The notes: generated by a model from the sequence alone, not told the origin. 39,991 nt of DNA from an uncultured Bacteroidales bacterium (GCA_945827785.1 CALZOR010000010.1:1-39991), one strand, 5' to 3'; counted from the first letter of the stretch, positions 7,192 through 16,473 are shown. Numbers and translations: made by a program.

Positions 7192-8121
7192 CTATTTAAG
7201 GCGCTTGCGTAAAGTGGCGGAAGCATCCAGCTGATTCTCGGCATCGCTGCGGTCCAGCCATTCTCTGGCGAGAAAGTCATTCCCGACGATATGGCAGACT
7301 GTTGCGATATTGTAGGCAGCACAGGAGCGCTTAAGGGGGTCATTGCTTGACATCATGCCTATCCATATCTCAGTAGCACCTTTCCAGTCGAAATTTGCCG
7401 CCTTCTCTATGGCAGAATACCAGGTCTCATTTTCGAAATACATAAAAGAAAACTGCTCGGTCTTCCATTGAGGGCTGAATGATTCTGAAATCGTATTTCC
7501 GGAAGACACCGCTTCAGTTTCCAGGACTGCGAAAGCCTTCTGTCTCAAGGCATCACGACTCTGATTTCCGTCAGAATAGATATCCGGGCTGGCATTGCTC
7601 GAACCGGTGAACGACCTGACTTTATCAGCTTGATTCATACCATCATAGCAGAAGAGCTTCATGCTGAACGGAATGGAACAAGTCGAAAGATAGGCTGAAT
7701 CTGCCGATGCCTTTGAAGCAATCTTTGCCGGAGCACTTACAGTCATTGAACCGAATCTGACCGTGTCGAACATGAAGACCACATCAACTCCGGTATCCAT
7801 CAGGATATTGAAAAGGCTGTCCCTGCTGGCATAATCACTCCCCTTGTCCAGAGGCATGCTGTACAATCCTATCGCCCCTTCGGGCATGCCATAATCCTTC
7901 TCAAGCGAAGACGCAAAACCTGATGCCATGCCACGGCTGAAGGCTGTATTTTCCGGCCTACCGTCATCAAGATATATGACAGATATCAGTTTGCCGTTCA
8001 GGTCAACTCCGGACTTCGAAACCGTCCTCATCTCCAGATCCATGACATATCTGGAAGGCCCGCAGGCTGAAAAAGCCAGGCAAACAGCCAGCGACAAAAA
8101 AGATAAGCGTCTCATGTTCAA
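7192..8121 (-). CDS. Lipoprotein of unknown function, DUF6340-like
   Basis: A 309-residue protein begins MNMRRLSFLSLAVCLAFSAC with lipobox FSAC, so it is an exported lipoprotein. The N-terminal half has an alpha/beta look (ISVIYLDDG, GVDVVFMFDTVRFG). The C-terminal 90 residues look like a helical TPR-type region (WYSAIEKAANFDWKGATEIW, CAAYNIATV). This pattern resembles the Bacteroidota DUF6340 lipoproteins, though I identify it by general resemblance only. It lies 17 bp after rimO and is probably the last gene of the nusB-rimO run. No enzymatic motif is visible and no function is claimed. Confidence 0.75.
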   Translation of the reverse strand: MNMRRLSFLSLAVCLAFSACGPSRYVMDLEMRTVSKSGVDLNGKLISVIYLDDGRPENTAFSRGMASGFASSLEKDYGMPEGAIGLYSMPLDKGSDYASRDSLFNILMDTGVDVVFMFDTVRFGSMTVSAPAKIASKASADSAYLSTCSIPFSMKLFCYDGMNQADKVRSFTGSSNASPDIYSDGNQSRDALRQKAFAVLETEAVSSGNTISESFSPQWKTEQFSFMYFENETWYSAIEKAANFDWKGATEIWIGMMSSNDPLKRSCAAYNIATVCHIVGNDFLAREWLDRSDAENQLDASATLRKRLK

Positions 8122-8138
8122 TTTATTGAAAATATCAA

Positions 8139-9479
8139 CTAAAGTAACTCTATAGGTTCAGCAATGAGGTCATATTCATCCGCACCGGTAATCTTCACCT
8201 TAATGAATTCACCAATCAGGGAATATGGTTCGACATTCTGCATCACATCCTTGTCGTATTTAACAAGAATCTCGCCATCCACCTCAGGACTCTCGAATTC
8301 ACTACGGCAGACATAGACACCATCTGAATAGTCATCCACAATGACCTTCTCGACGGAACCCACTCTTGATTTGTTGAATTCAAGAGAAATCTCACTCTGG
8401 AGACTCATGAGTTTGTCAAGCCTCTTCTGCTTTGTCGCAGCAGGAATGCTGTCACGGAAGTTTTCAGCGCCATAAGTTCCCTCTTCCTCAGAGTATTTGA
8501 AAGCGCCAAGTCTTTCGATGCGCGCCTGCCTGACAAAGTCAAGAAGTTCGTTGAACTCCTTCACGCCCTCACCCGGATGGCCGACTATCATAGTCGTTCT
8601 CAACACAACTCCCGGTACCTTCTCCCTCATTCTTCGGATAAGTTCCCTTGTCCACGCCCCATCAACATTCCTGTGCATGTTGTCCAGCACCTTGTCTGCA
8701 ATGTGCTGCAAAGGAATGTCCATATAACGGCATACCTTCGGGTTATTGGCCATCTGGTCAAGTACATCCTCAGGGAATGAGGCCGGATAGGAATAGTGGA
8801 TGCGAATCCACTCAATACCGTCAACCTCAGAGAGTTTCTGCAGAAGTTCGGCAAGAGCGCGTCTGCGGTAGAGGTCAAGACCGTAGTAGGTCGTATCCTG
8901 GGCAATGATTATCAGTTCCCTGACACCTTTGGCTGCAAGCTTTTCAGCTTCCTGCACGAGAACTTCAATAGGAACTGATTTGTGAGCGCCACGGATGAAT
9001 GGGATGGCACAATAGGAGCAACGCCTGTCACATCCTTCTGAAATCTTCAGATAAGCATAATGCGAAGCGGAGGTTAGACAACGTTCAGCATCCATCTTCC
9101 TGTCCGGGACTCCGCCTATTGCCTTTATCACCGAATCCATGTCACGTGCTCCGAGCCATTTGTCAACCTCAGGGATGAGTCCCGGAAGTTCTGCGGCATA
9201 ACGCTGTGACAAACATCCGAAAACAACGATTTCCCCGACTTCACCTGACTTCTTGCGCTCAACGGCCTCCAGGATTGCATTCACGGATTCCTCCTTAGCA
9301 TCCCCTATGAAACCGCAAGTATTGATAAGAAGAATGTCAGCATGACGGCCGGTCACATCCTCAGGAATGATTTCATAGACGGATTCAGCATAAGGGAGGA
9401 TGTGCTCGGTATCGACCTTGTTCTTCGAGCAGCCGAGAGTCAGTGTCTGTAGAGTTTTCCTCTGCCCTTCCATAGTCAA
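8139..9479 (-). CDS. rimO: Ribosomal protein S12 methylthiotransferase
   Basis: This 446-residue radical-SAM enzyme adds a methylthio group to an aspartate of ribosomal protein S12. The N-terminal UPF0004 domain starts TLGCSKNKVDTE and has Cys17, Cys55 and Cys89 for the auxiliary cluster. The radical-SAM motif is CDRRCSYC (Cys150, 154, 157). The C-terminal 65 residues form a TRAM domain. SKNKVD and the total length favour RimO over MiaB. The start codon directly follows the stop of the DUF5606 gene. A second in-frame ATG two codons later is an equally possible start. Confidence 0.96.
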   Translation of the reverse strand: MTMEGQRKTLQTLTLGCSKNKVDTEHILPYAESVYEIIPEDVTGRHADILLINTCGFIGDAKEESVNAILEAVERKKSGEVGEIVVFGCLSQRYAAELPGLIPEVDKWLGARDMDSVIKAIGGVPDRKMDAERCLTSASHYAYLKISEGCDRRCSYCAIPFIRGAHKSVPIEVLVQEAEKLAAKGVRELIIIAQDTTYYGLDLYRRRALAELLQKLSEVDGIEWIRIHYSYPASFPEDVLDQMANNPKVCRYMDIPLQHIADKVLDNMHRNVDGAWTRELIRRMREKVPGVVLRTTMIVGHPGEGVKEFNELLDFVRQARIERLGAFKYSEEEGTYGAENFRDSIPAATKQKRLDKLMSLQSEISLEFNKSRVGSVEKVIVDDYSDGVYVCRSEFESPEVDGEILVKYDKDVMQNVEPYSLIGEFIKVKITGADEYDLIAEPIELL

Positions 9480-9914
9480 TTATTCCTCAGTTCCTTCTTC
9501 TGCTGCATTCTCAGCATCAAGCTCCTCAAAATCCAGAGAAGCATATTTCTTCAGGCAATTGTACCATTCAACAACCTTCTTCATGTGGGATACATAGAAA
9601 CGGTCGCGGTCATAGTCCGGAAGCGCCTTCTCAAAAAGGGCTTTGAGCTGTGCAGGGTCAGACTTTGCAGACGGAGCATCCGCATCCCCGAGTACTTCCT
9701 TCATATTGAGGAAAACCTGCTGAAGCTTTACTTCCTCATCCTCTGTGTAGATTGAGATATCTGCAAGCGAAGTAATCTTGCTGTTCATTCCCACGCTTGA
9801 CCTCTTCTTGTCTGAGAGTGCCTCCACTATCGCACCGCTTCTTGCCTGTGAAATATAGAGAAAAAGGCCGCTCTGACCTGAAATTGTCAAGATTTTTGAA
9901 AGATCTGTTTTCAT
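9480..9914 (-). CDS. DUF5606 domain protein
   Basis: The 144-residue soluble protein starts with ILTISGQSGLFLYISQARSG and continues IVEALSDKKR, the hallmark of the Bacteroidota-specific DUF5606 family. There is no signal peptide, membrane segment or catalytic motif. The C-terminus is strongly acidic (EELDAENAAEEGTEE). It is found with rimO and coaE here, with no spacer to rimO. The function is unknown. Confidence 0.85.
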   Translation of the reverse strand: MKTDLSKILTISGQSGLFLYISQARSGAIVEALSDKKRSSVGMNSKITSLADISIYTEDEEVKLQQVFLNMKEVLGDADAPSAKSDPAQLKALFEKALPDYDRDRFYVSHMKKVVEWYNCLKKYASLDFEELDAENAAEEGTEE

Positions 9915-9971
9915 AATTAGAAATGTTTATAAATTATTAATATATATGATTTTTAACTTTATTGTTATCAA

Positions 9972-10643
9972 TTATAACATTTTTGTTAACGCATATTTCA
10001 CCGCTTTTTCAGCCCTAATTCCAAGCTCTTCAAGGCTGCAATCTGAATCTATGACTGCTGATATTCTCTTACGGACCTGTTCCACCGTTTCCTCAGAAAC
10101 ACCCCAGCAGCCGGACTCGGAATCGGACAGGAAATTGATAAGTTTCTGGTTATTCATGCGTGAAAGTATCTTCTCCTGAGTTGATGCATCCCTTCTGCAT
10201 GCCCTTTCAAGCCTGAGCCGGAACGGAGCGGAAACAAGAATTACGGAATCAAAGAGATTGTTGAAAAAAGTCTTCTCAAGGACGGTCGCAGATTCAAATA
10301 AAACAACCTGTTCTTCTCCGGAAGCAGTATCCAAACCTGAACAAAAAGAATTGAAATCTTCCATAAGCACAGGAAAAACAATGGATTCCACCCTGAGCAG
10401 GGCCTCTCTGTCGGAGAATATCCTCCCGGCAAGAAGTTCAGGAACAAAACGTCCGTCCTCCCCTCTCAGGTTCATCCCGAGAGACTTTTCAATTGAAGGA
10501 ACAAGTTCCGGGACAAGACTATAAAGCGCCTTAACCCTGGAATCTGCATCATACTGATTGGTATAGCCCCTCAGAGCAAGCTGTCTGCATACTTCAGACT
10601 TGCCGCTCCCGATTCCTCCCGTTATGACTATAGTCCTGGTCAT
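9972..10643 (-). CDS. coaE: Dephospho-CoA kinase
   Basis: The protein has 223 residues and performs the last step of coenzyme A synthesis, phosphorylating the 3'-hydroxyl of dephospho-CoA. The P-loop TGGIGSGKS is at residues 8-16, followed by a DADSRVKALY region and ESATVLE typical of the family. Length is usual. Its ATG overlaps the end of the ybbR-like gene by 4 bp, indicating translational coupling. A 57-bp AT-rich gap separates it from the DUF5606 gene. Confidence 0.95.
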   Translation of the reverse strand: MTRTIVITGGIGSGKSEVCRQLALRGYTNQYDADSRVKALYSLVPELVPSIEKSLGMNLRGEDGRFVPELLAGRIFSDREALLRVESIVFPVLMEDFNSFCSGLDTASGEEQVVLFESATVLEKTFFNNLFDSVILVSAPFRLRLERACRRDASTQEKILSRMNNQKLINFLSDSESGCWGVSEETVEQVRKRISAVIDSDCSLEELGIRAEKAVKYALTKML

Positions 10644-11614
10644 CTTTCCTCAACAAGACATTGCACGACTTCAGGATAGACTTCATAGCCGAGCACCCCG
10701 TTCGGAAGAGTATCGGGCCGAACAATGCATTTGCCACTCAAGGAATTGACAACATCCTGATAATCAACCTTCAGGACAATGTCATCCAAAGGATTTCCTT
10801 CAAGCGGATAAGAGCATTTGAGCGACAGGTCCACTGCGGAAGGCACCACAAGGATATCCTTCCCTGCCGGGACTCCTGAAACGGAAATCACTACATTCCC
10901 CCTGAGTTCGACATAACGCGTGACGCCGATTGAATATCTGACATTCTTGTCGGAGCAACGGATGCCCTTGTGCGGTTCAAGAGGGACAAGTCCCTGAATA
11001 TCAGAATTCAGGTCATACAGATTTAGAGGTCTGGTAAATACCGACGAAATGTTGTCCAGTTGGAAAGGTTCACCATAGATGACAACGGAGTCCGGATCCA
11101 CCTCTATCGGCCCCTTAGCCATATATTGGTTCCGGAAGGAGAGTGATGAAACAGGACGCACAGGCACCTTCTTGTGGGTTACCGACGGAAATTTGAACTG
11201 GAGGGTATCTGAAACGAAATAGTCAATCGTGACATCATTTCCGAAGATGAGATGGGCATATTCCTGCAAATCGGAGGAAGCGATAAAGAACATGTCTCCG
11301 CTCCCCTTCCTGACTACAGACGGATTGAACTCCACTTCCACAATCCTCCGGCTCTCACGAAGTTTTGAAGTAATCACCGTATAGCCCCTGGCGCGGCACC
11401 GTGCAATCACGTCACACTTGTTGACCGACTTTTCAGCATGGCCCTCAATATTGCACCGGGCAACCACGGAAACCTTCAGATAATCATTGTAACGCAGTGA
11501 AAGATTGTGAATTATCCAAATACTGAACGCCAACAGGAGGGATAGCAGGAATACTGCCACATCCCTCCCGTTGGTATGTAAGTATGCAAGAAGCCTTTGT
11601 AGCAACTTTCTCAT
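10640..11614 (-). CDS. YbbR-like domain membrane-anchored protein
   Basis: This 324-residue protein has one N-terminal membrane helix (about residues 18-38, VFLLSLLLAFSIWII) and an extracytoplasmic part of repeated beta-rich YbbR-like modules (for example VSVVARC, KVPVRPV, DSVVIYGEP, VVISVSGVPAG). YbbR proteins are often linked to envelope or cyclic-di-AMP functions in other phyla. In Bacteroidota the gene commonly sits between yajC and coaE, as here. It follows yajC by 20 bp and overlaps coaE by 4 bp. The exact role is not known. Confidence 0.85.
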   Translation of the reverse strand: MRKLLQRLLAYLHTNGRDVAVFLLSLLLAFSIWIIHNLSLRYNDYLKVSVVARCNIEGHAEKSVNKCDVIARCRARGYTVITSKLRESRRIVEVEFNPSVVRKGSGDMFFIASSDLQEYAHLIFGNDVTIDYFVSDTLQFKFPSVTHKKVPVRPVSSLSFRNQYMAKGPIEVDPDSVVIYGEPFQLDNISSVFTRPLNLYDLNSDIQGLVPLEPHKGIRCSDKNVRYSIGVTRYVELRGNVVISVSGVPAGKDILVVPSAVDLSLKCSYPLEGNPLDDIVLKVDYQDVVNSLSGKCIVRPDTLPNGVLGYEVYPEVVQCLVEER

Positions 11615-11634
11615 CTTACTTCAGTTCAAGAAGA

Positions 11635-11964
11635 CTATTTTCCCGGCTCGGCAAAATCCTTTACAAGAGCATTCTTGCTGACGCGGATCTTGACATTGCT
11701 GTCAACCTCCATGAGGACAGACTCCTCTTTAACTTCCACGATTGTACCGTAAATACCTCCGATTGTAACGACCTTGTCTCCTTTCTTCAATGCATCACGG
11801 AAGTTCTGGAGTTCCTTCTGCTGCTTTCTCTGAGGACGGATCATGAAGAACCACATTACAACGAAAATAAGCGCAAGCATGATCCACATGGTCCAGGAAC
11901 TGCCGGCAGCTGGAGCCGCAGCCTGAGCAAGCGGCATAGAAATCAACAAATTCATATTATTCAA
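11635..11964 (-). CDS. yajC: Preprotein translocase accessory subunit YajC
   Basis: The 109-residue protein has a single membrane helix (about residues 27-43, MWIMLALIFVVMWFFMI) directly followed by RPQRKQQKE, the diagnostic YajC junction. The cytoplasmic tail contains KKGDKVVTIGGIYGTI and VKEESVLMEVDSN. YajC associates with SecDF and the SecYEG translocon. It lies between nusB and the ybbR-like gene, an arrangement common in Bacteroidota. Confidence 0.95.
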   Translation of the reverse strand: MNNMNLLISMPLAQAAAPAAGSSWTMWIMLALIFVVMWFFMIRPQRKQQKELQNFRDALKKGDKVVTIGGIYGTIVEVKEESVLMEVDSNVKIRVSKNALVKDFAEPGK

Positions 11965-12045
11965 TTTTTAAATGATTAGCTGCATATCCCGATACAATCG
12001 GGTAAACTTTGCGAATTTAGCGAATTGAAACGACAATTGCAAAGA

Positions 12046-13005
12046 CTAGTTCAATCCTTTTCCGGTTTTGAGGATTTTTCCATCCTCAACCATCTTCTGG
12101 GAAATCCTGTCAAGGAGTCCGTTCACGAAAGCTCCGCTCTTAGGCGTTCCAAAGAATTTTGCTATCTCGACATACTCGTTGATGGTCACCTTCAGCGGAA
12201 TCTGAGGGAAGGTCACTGCCTCTGCGAGTCCCATGACTACCAGAACTACATCAGAAAGGAAGAGTCTGTCCTTCTCCCAGCCCTGAACTGCATCATAGAC
12301 CATTTCAGCATATCTTTCATAGCCGGCAAAAGCCGCCCTGAGCAGCCTCTTGACAAAAAGGCTGTCGCTTTCAACATCGCTTCCCTGCATCAGGTCACTC
12401 TGATACAGAGGCGGAAGTTTCCATGGAGTCCCGGAAGCAATGGTCTTGAAACTGCGGCAGCACCAGGTAAGGGCATAGCCAAGGTCATCGTTCCAGTAAA
12501 GAGACTTGTCTTCGAGAATCTGTGCAAGTTCCTCGCACTCGTCAAGTTCCTCCTCATATATCTTTGTAAAAAGCTTGCAATCTTCGGCAAGAGAACGCTT
12601 CTCTGAAGCCATGTACTTCGCAAAGTACTCTTTTGAAGCAACACTTGTCATGATTTTCTTCAGGAGAAGGTCATACTGAGCCCATGAATATTTCTTCTTT
12701 GCGAAAAGCTTCTGGAAATCGACATCTCCATCCAGAACTTTTGCAAGAGCATTCTCCGCAAATTTCATATTCGGATTCTTTTCCTCCTCGGTAGGATTGA
12801 ATTTGGACTTTGCCGCCTCTATCCTTTCTGCTGCAACCTGAGTGAGAGGTGATACCATTCCCATCATGAAGAGGTACAAATCCCTTGTTGCCTCACAAGC
12901 TATATCGAGCTGGGACTCGGCTCCCGAAAGCGTCATATTGCCAGCCAAAGCATTGGAATACAATACTTTATAAGCCTTTATCCTTAAAATTCTTCTGTTT
13001 AGCAT
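12046..13005 (-). CDS. nusB: Transcription antitermination factor NusB, long Bacteroidota form
   Basis: I start at the ATG at 13005 (MLNRRILRIKAYKVLYS), giving 319 residues. An upstream in-frame ATG at 13038 would place a -7 promoter box inside the coding region. NusB binds the boxA RNA with NusE/S10 during rRNA antitermination. The N-terminal RIKAYKVLY motif and the C-terminal helical NusB domain (TINEYVEIAKFFGTPKSGAFVNGLLDRI, given in part) are recognisable. The protein is about twice the length of the E. coli form; long NusB of about 300 residues is usual in Bacteroidota. It leads the minus-strand run that ends with the lipoprotein at 7192. Confidence 0.92.
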   Translation of the reverse strand: MLNRRILRIKAYKVLYSNALAGNMTLSGAESQLDIACEATRDLYLFMMGMVSPLTQVAAERIEAAKSKFNPTEEEKNPNMKFAENALAKVLDGDVDFQKLFAKKKYSWAQYDLLLKKIMTSVASKEYFAKYMASEKRSLAEDCKLFTKIYEEELDECEELAQILEDKSLYWNDDLGYALTWCCRSFKTIASGTPWKLPPLYQSDLMQGSDVESDSLFVKRLLRAAFAGYERYAEMVYDAVQGWEKDRLFLSDVVLVVMGLAEAVTFPQIPLKVTINEYVEIAKFFGTPKSGAFVNGLLDRISQKMVEDGKILKTGKGLN

Positions 13006-13026
13006 ATCAATTTTCTCAAATTTTAC

Positions 13027-13034
13027 GCAAAGAT
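13027..13034 (-). promoter_or_regulatory. nusB: Putative -7 box for nusB
   Basis: The minus strand reads TATCTTTG, matching TAnnTTTG. It lies about 22 nt before the ATG at 13005, which supports that start over the one at 13038. No clear TTTG -33 element is seen. Confidence 0.5.
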
Positions 13035-13058
13035 ACATTCATTTTTCAGAATATTTCC

Positions 13059-13066
13059 TATCTTTG
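13059..13066 (+). promoter_or_regulatory. Putative -7 box for the DUF3276 gene
   Basis: TATCTTTG matches the Bacteroidota -7 consensus and lies 30 nt before the ATG at 13096. It is divergent from the nusB box 25 bp away. The -33 element is not obvious. Confidence 0.5.
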
Positions 13067-13095
13067 TAAAGATTTACCAAAAAAAAGATTAAGCT

Positions 13096-13434
13096 ATGTA
13101 CAGTGAGGATTATGGTGGAGCACATGCTTCGGAGAGGTCTGGTGAGGACGTTTGGTCAAAGCCTGTAAGAGCCGGAAAACGTACTTACTTTTTCGATGTC
13201 AAGGCAACAAAAGGCAATGATTATTACCTTACGATTACTGAAAGCAAACGTAAGATAGACCAGAACGGTCAATATTCATATGACAAACACAAAATATTCC
13301 TTTACAAGGAAGATTTCGAGAAATTTACAGAAGGCCTTGAGGAGGTGCTCAACTACATCAAGACCAATTGCATAAAAGAAGGAGATGAAATCTCAGGTGA
13401 AAAATTCACCGATGTGGATTTCGAAGAACTTTAA
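13096..13434 (+). CDS. DUF3276 / PUR-alpha-like nucleic-acid-binding protein
   Basis: The 112-residue protein contains SKPVRAGKRTYFFDVKATKG followed by DYYLTITESKR and a KHKIFLYKEDFEKF stretch, the pattern of bacterial DUF3276 PUR-domain proteins. Relatives such as Borrelia BpuR bind RNA and single-stranded DNA. It is cytoplasmic and has no membrane segment. It has its own promoter box and a terminator, so it is probably transcribed alone. Targets in Bacteroidota are not established. Confidence 0.9.
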   Translation: MYSEDYGGAHASERSGEDVWSKPVRAGKRTYFFDVKATKGNDYYLTITESKRKIDQNGQYSYDKHKIFLYKEDFEKFTEGLEEVLNYIKTNCIKEGDEISGEKFTDVDFEEL

Positions 13435-13442
13435 AAGCAATA

Positions 13443-13486
13443 GGGATGATTGAAAAACAAGATTTCAGTCATCCCTCATCGTTTTT
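13443..13486 (+). terminator. Probable terminator after the DUF3276 gene
   Basis: The stem GGGATGATTGAAA (13443-13455) / TTTCAGTCATCCC (13463-13475) pairs over 13 positions with one G-U. The T5 run comes six bases after the stem, so termination efficiency is uncertain. Confidence 0.6.
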
Positions 13487-13518
13487 AGATTGAATTAATT
13501 CCATCACCCCAACACCAC

Positions 13519-13572
13519 GTTTCGCAAGTGATAACTTATTACAGTCCTGAAACTTGTGCCGCTTGTGAAACT
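13519..13572 (+). repeat. Solo module of the palindromic repeat, copy C
   Basis: These 54 bases align without gaps to the first module of copy A (2006-2059), with 46 of 54 identical by eye. The outer palindrome arms GTTTCGCAAG and CTTGTGAAAC are kept. The remaining about 125 bases of the full element, including the GGGGAAGGGA stem, are absent. It ends 14 nt before the nadE start codon. No convincing flanking duplication is visible. Confidence 0.75.
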
Positions 13573-13586
13573 GAAATTATCTATTG

Positions 13587-15626
13587 ATGAAAAGTAACAA
13601 GGATTTCGGTTTCATCCGCGCAGCAGCAGCGGTTCCGACAGTAAAAGTTGCTGATTTGCAACATAATACCAAAGAGATTTGCGAACTTGCTGGAAAGGCT
13701 TTCAGCAATGAAGCCTCGATTGTCGTATTCCCGGAACTCTGCATCACAGGTTATACCTGCGGCGACTTATTCACCCAGAATCTGCTGATCAGAGGCGCTG
13801 AAGAAAGCGTGGCAAGAATCATTGAATTCAGCCGCGGAAAAGACATCGTAATCGTCGTGGGCACTCCGGTAAGTTTCAGAGGTCGGCTCTATAATTGTGC
13901 TGCAGTCATCAGAAACGGCAATCTCAAGGGACTGGTACCGAAAATCTACCTTCCGAACTACAATGAATTCTACGAAGCACGCTGGTTTGCATCAGGGAGC
14001 GACTTCCTCAATGGAAGCAACTGCTGCGACGGACGCTTCCTCAACAACGGGAAGGACTGTGTCAGGGAAGGTTTCACAGCTGAAATCCGCTATGCCGGGC
14101 AAAGATGCAACATTTCGCCCAACATGCTCTTCCATGTCGGAAAAGCCACACTTGCAATTGAAATATGCGAAGACATGTGGACTCCCGTTCCGCCGTCTTC
14201 CTTTCACGCCATTGCAGGAGCCCAGATTATAGCCAACCTGTCTGCCAGCAACGAGGTGCTGATGAAGAACCTGTACCGCGACGGCATTCTCCGACAGCAC
14301 TCTGCCCGCATTCTTTCCGCCTACATATATTCTTCGGCAGGATTCGGGGAATCCACACAGGACCTTGTTTACGGAGGATCTGCGTCGATATGGGAGAACG
14401 GTAGTCAATTAGCTGAAAATGAACGGTTTCAGACACAATCTTCCATCATTTTCGCAGATATTGACATCGACAGGCTTGACCAGCAGAGAAGACAGAAGAA
14501 CACCTTCAGGGCAATATGTCCAGACGGAACCGATGCCACTTCATACGACAGGCTGTACAGCAGGATTCCGCTCGGGGACTCATGCAGGACAGATTTTTCA
14601 AAACAGCTTCTCAGAAGAGTCGAGCCGCATCCTTTCGTGCCGAAGGCCGATATTGACTACAGATGCAGCGAGATTCTCTCACTTCAGGTCACAGGCCTTG
14701 CAACCAGGCTTTCCCACATAGGGCATCCTACGGCTGTAATCGGCATTTCAGGAGGACTTGACAGCACGCTGGCCCTGCTCGTTACAGTCCTCGCATTCGA
14801 CAAGCTCGGATGGAAGCGCGACAGGATAATCGGCATCACCATGCCTGGCTACGGCACCACCAGGCGTACCAGAGGCAATGCCGGCGACCTGATGGAAGCA
14901 CTTGGAGTCACTTCACGTGAAATTTCGATTTCCGCAGCATGTGACAGGCATTTCCTTGACATAGGCCACGATAAGAATGTCCATGACATCACTTATGAGA
15001 ACTCCCAGGCAAGGGAGCGTACACAGATTCTGATGGACGTGGCAAACCAGACCGGCGGAATTGTCGTCGGAACCGGAGACCTCTCTGAGCTGGCTCTCGG
15101 ATGGGCAACCTACAACGGCGACCACATGTCCATGTACGGAGTCAATTCCAGCATTCCGAAAACCCTGGTCAAGGGTTTGACGAAATGGGCTGCCGAACAT
15201 CATTTTGCAGAAGATGCATTCCGCACGGCAGACGGAAGAAGCACAAGGGATATTCTTCTTGACATCGTTGACACCCCTATCAGTCCGGAACTGCTTCCGG
15301 CAGACGAGAACGGAAACATCAAACAGGTTACGGAAGACGTGGTAGGCCCTTACGAGCTCCATGACTTCTTCCTGTACAACTTCGTTCATTTCGGCTACTC
15401 TCCAGCCAAGGTGCAGTTCCTTGCAGAAAAAGCATTTCCGGACTACGAAAAGGACGTAATCCGGAAATGGCTCAATACTTTCATCCGCCGTTTCTTCGGA
15501 CAGCAGTTCAAGAGGTCATGTCTGCCTGACGGTCCGAAAGTTGGCTCTGTAACTCTTTCTCCAAGAGGAGACTGGCGTATGCCATCTGATGCAAAACATC
15601 AGATATTTTCATCTGACATCGAATAG
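13587..15626 (+). CDS. nadE: Glutamine-dependent NAD+ synthetase
   Basis: The product of about 679 residues amidates nicotinate adenine dinucleotide to NAD using glutamine. The N-terminal nitrilase-type glutaminase domain has the catalytic triad Glu50 (FPELCITGYT), Lys119 (VPKIYLPNY) and Cys194 (AIEICEDMW). The C-terminal synthetase domain has the PP-loop SGGLDS at 388-393. Length is typical of the two-domain form. I chose the ATG at 13587 (MKSNKDF); the in-frame TTG one codon earlier is unlikely. The repeat module C lies directly upstream. The gene is convergent with the phosphorylase gene, with only 8 bp between stops. Confidence 0.97.
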   Translation: MKSNKDFGFIRAAAAVPTVKVADLQHNTKEICELAGKAFSNEASIVVFPELCITGYTCGDLFTQNLLIRGAEESVARIIEFSRGKDIVIVVGTPVSFRGRLYNCAAVIRNGNLKGLVPKIYLPNYNEFYEARWFASGSDFLNGSNCCDGRFLNNGKDCVREGFTAEIRYAGQRCNISPNMLFHVGKATLAIEICEDMWTPVPPSSFHAIAGAQIIANLSASNEVLMKNLYRDGILRQHSARILSAYIYSSAGFGESTQDLVYGGSASIWENGSQLAENERFQTQSSIIFADIDIDRLDQQRRQKNTFRAICPDGTDATSYDRLYSRIPLGDSCRTDFSKQLLRRVEPHPFVPKADIDYRCSEILSLQVTGLATRLSHIGHPTAVIGISGGLDSTLALLVTVLAFDKLGWKRDRIIGITMPGYGTTRRTRGNAGDLMEALGVTSREISISAACDRHFLDIGHDKNVHDITYENSQARERTQILMDVANQTGGIVVGTGDLSELALGWATYNGDHMSMYGVNSSIPKTLVKGLTKWAAEHHFAEDAFRTADGRSTRDILLDIVDTPISPELLPADENGNIKQVTEDVVGPYELHDFFLYNFVHFGYSPAKVQFLAEKAFPDYEKDVIRKWLNTFIRRFFGQQFKRSCLPDGPKVGSVTLSPRGDWRMPSDAKHQIFSSDIE

Positions 15627-15634
15627 CCCAGATG

Positions 15635-16462
15635 CTATAGAGATTCTATGAGTTTCGTGAACAGCACGGTCATCTTGTCGGCTGCAGCATCTGCGGCATT
15701 CACTACGTCGTCCCCGTCATTCACATAATCTTCGTCATAGTCGTCGTGAGCTTCATTGGTAATCACCGACATGCCGAAAACCGCTATGTCCGAATGCCTT
15801 GCAACAATTACCTCCGGAATTGTTGACATACCTACGGCGTCAGCTCCTATGAGCCTGAAATACTTGTACTCCGCAGGGGTCTCGTATGATGGGCCCGTAC
15901 CGGCAAAATAGACACCTTTGCGAACTTCAATTCCCATTTCCTCCGCAATTGCCTGGGCCTTTGCCATGAGTTTCCTGTCATAAGGCCTTGTCATATCAGG
16001 GAAACGAGGTCCGAACTCCTCGAGATTCGGGCCTACAAGCGGATTCGGGAGGTGATTGATATGGTCCGTGATAATCATCAGATCTCCTACATGAAAGTCA
16101 AAATTGACTCCGCCTGCCGCGTTTGATACAAACAGGTATTTGATTCCCAGCACTTTCATCACCCTTATCGGAAGCGTGACAACGTCCATGGTATTGCCTT
16201 CATAATAGTGGAAGCGGCCCTGCATGGCAATAACCGTCTTGCCTCCGAGAGTTCCTATGATGAGGTTGCCCTTATGTCCTACAGCGGTAGGAACCGGGAA
16301 TCCTGGAATTTCCTTGTATGGTATTACTACAGGGTCTTCAATCTTGTCAGCCAGTTTTCCGAGGCCAGAGCCAAGCACGATTCCGACCACAGGCTTCATG
16401 TCCCCTATTTTCGCCGACACATAATCAGCAGCTTTATGAATTCTTTCGATAATCTGGTTCAT
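15635..16462 (-). CDS. Purine nucleoside phosphorylase (trimeric class)
   Basis: The 275-residue enzyme splits purine nucleosides with phosphate into base and ribose-1-phosphate. Motifs in order are VLGSGLG (phosphate loop), [30 protein letters not shown] with the purine-binding Glu, [12 protein letters not shown] and SVITNEA with the base-binding Asn. These fit the 6-oxopurine-specific family. It lies 11 bp after an amidohydrolase that resembles MTA/SAH deaminase, so the two may act in sequence: deamination of an adenosine compound to its inosine form, then phosphorolysis. Whether methylthioinosine is a substrate cannot be told from sequence. Confidence 0.95.
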   Translation of the reverse strand: MNQIIERIHKAADYVSAKIGDMKPVVGIVLGSGLGKLADKIEDPVVIPYKEIPGFPVPTAVGHKGNLIIGTLGGKTVIAMQGRFHYYEGNTMDVVTLPIRVMKVLGIKYLFVSNAAGGVNFDFHVGDLMIITDHINHLPNPLVGPNLEEFGPRFPDMTRPYDRKLMAKAQAIAEEMGIEVRKGVYFAGTGPSYETPAEYKYFRLIGADAVGMSTIPEVIVARHSDIAVFGMSVITNEAHDDYDEDYVNDGDDVVNAADAAADKMTVLFTKLIESL

Positions 16463-16473
16463 ATTATTGTATA

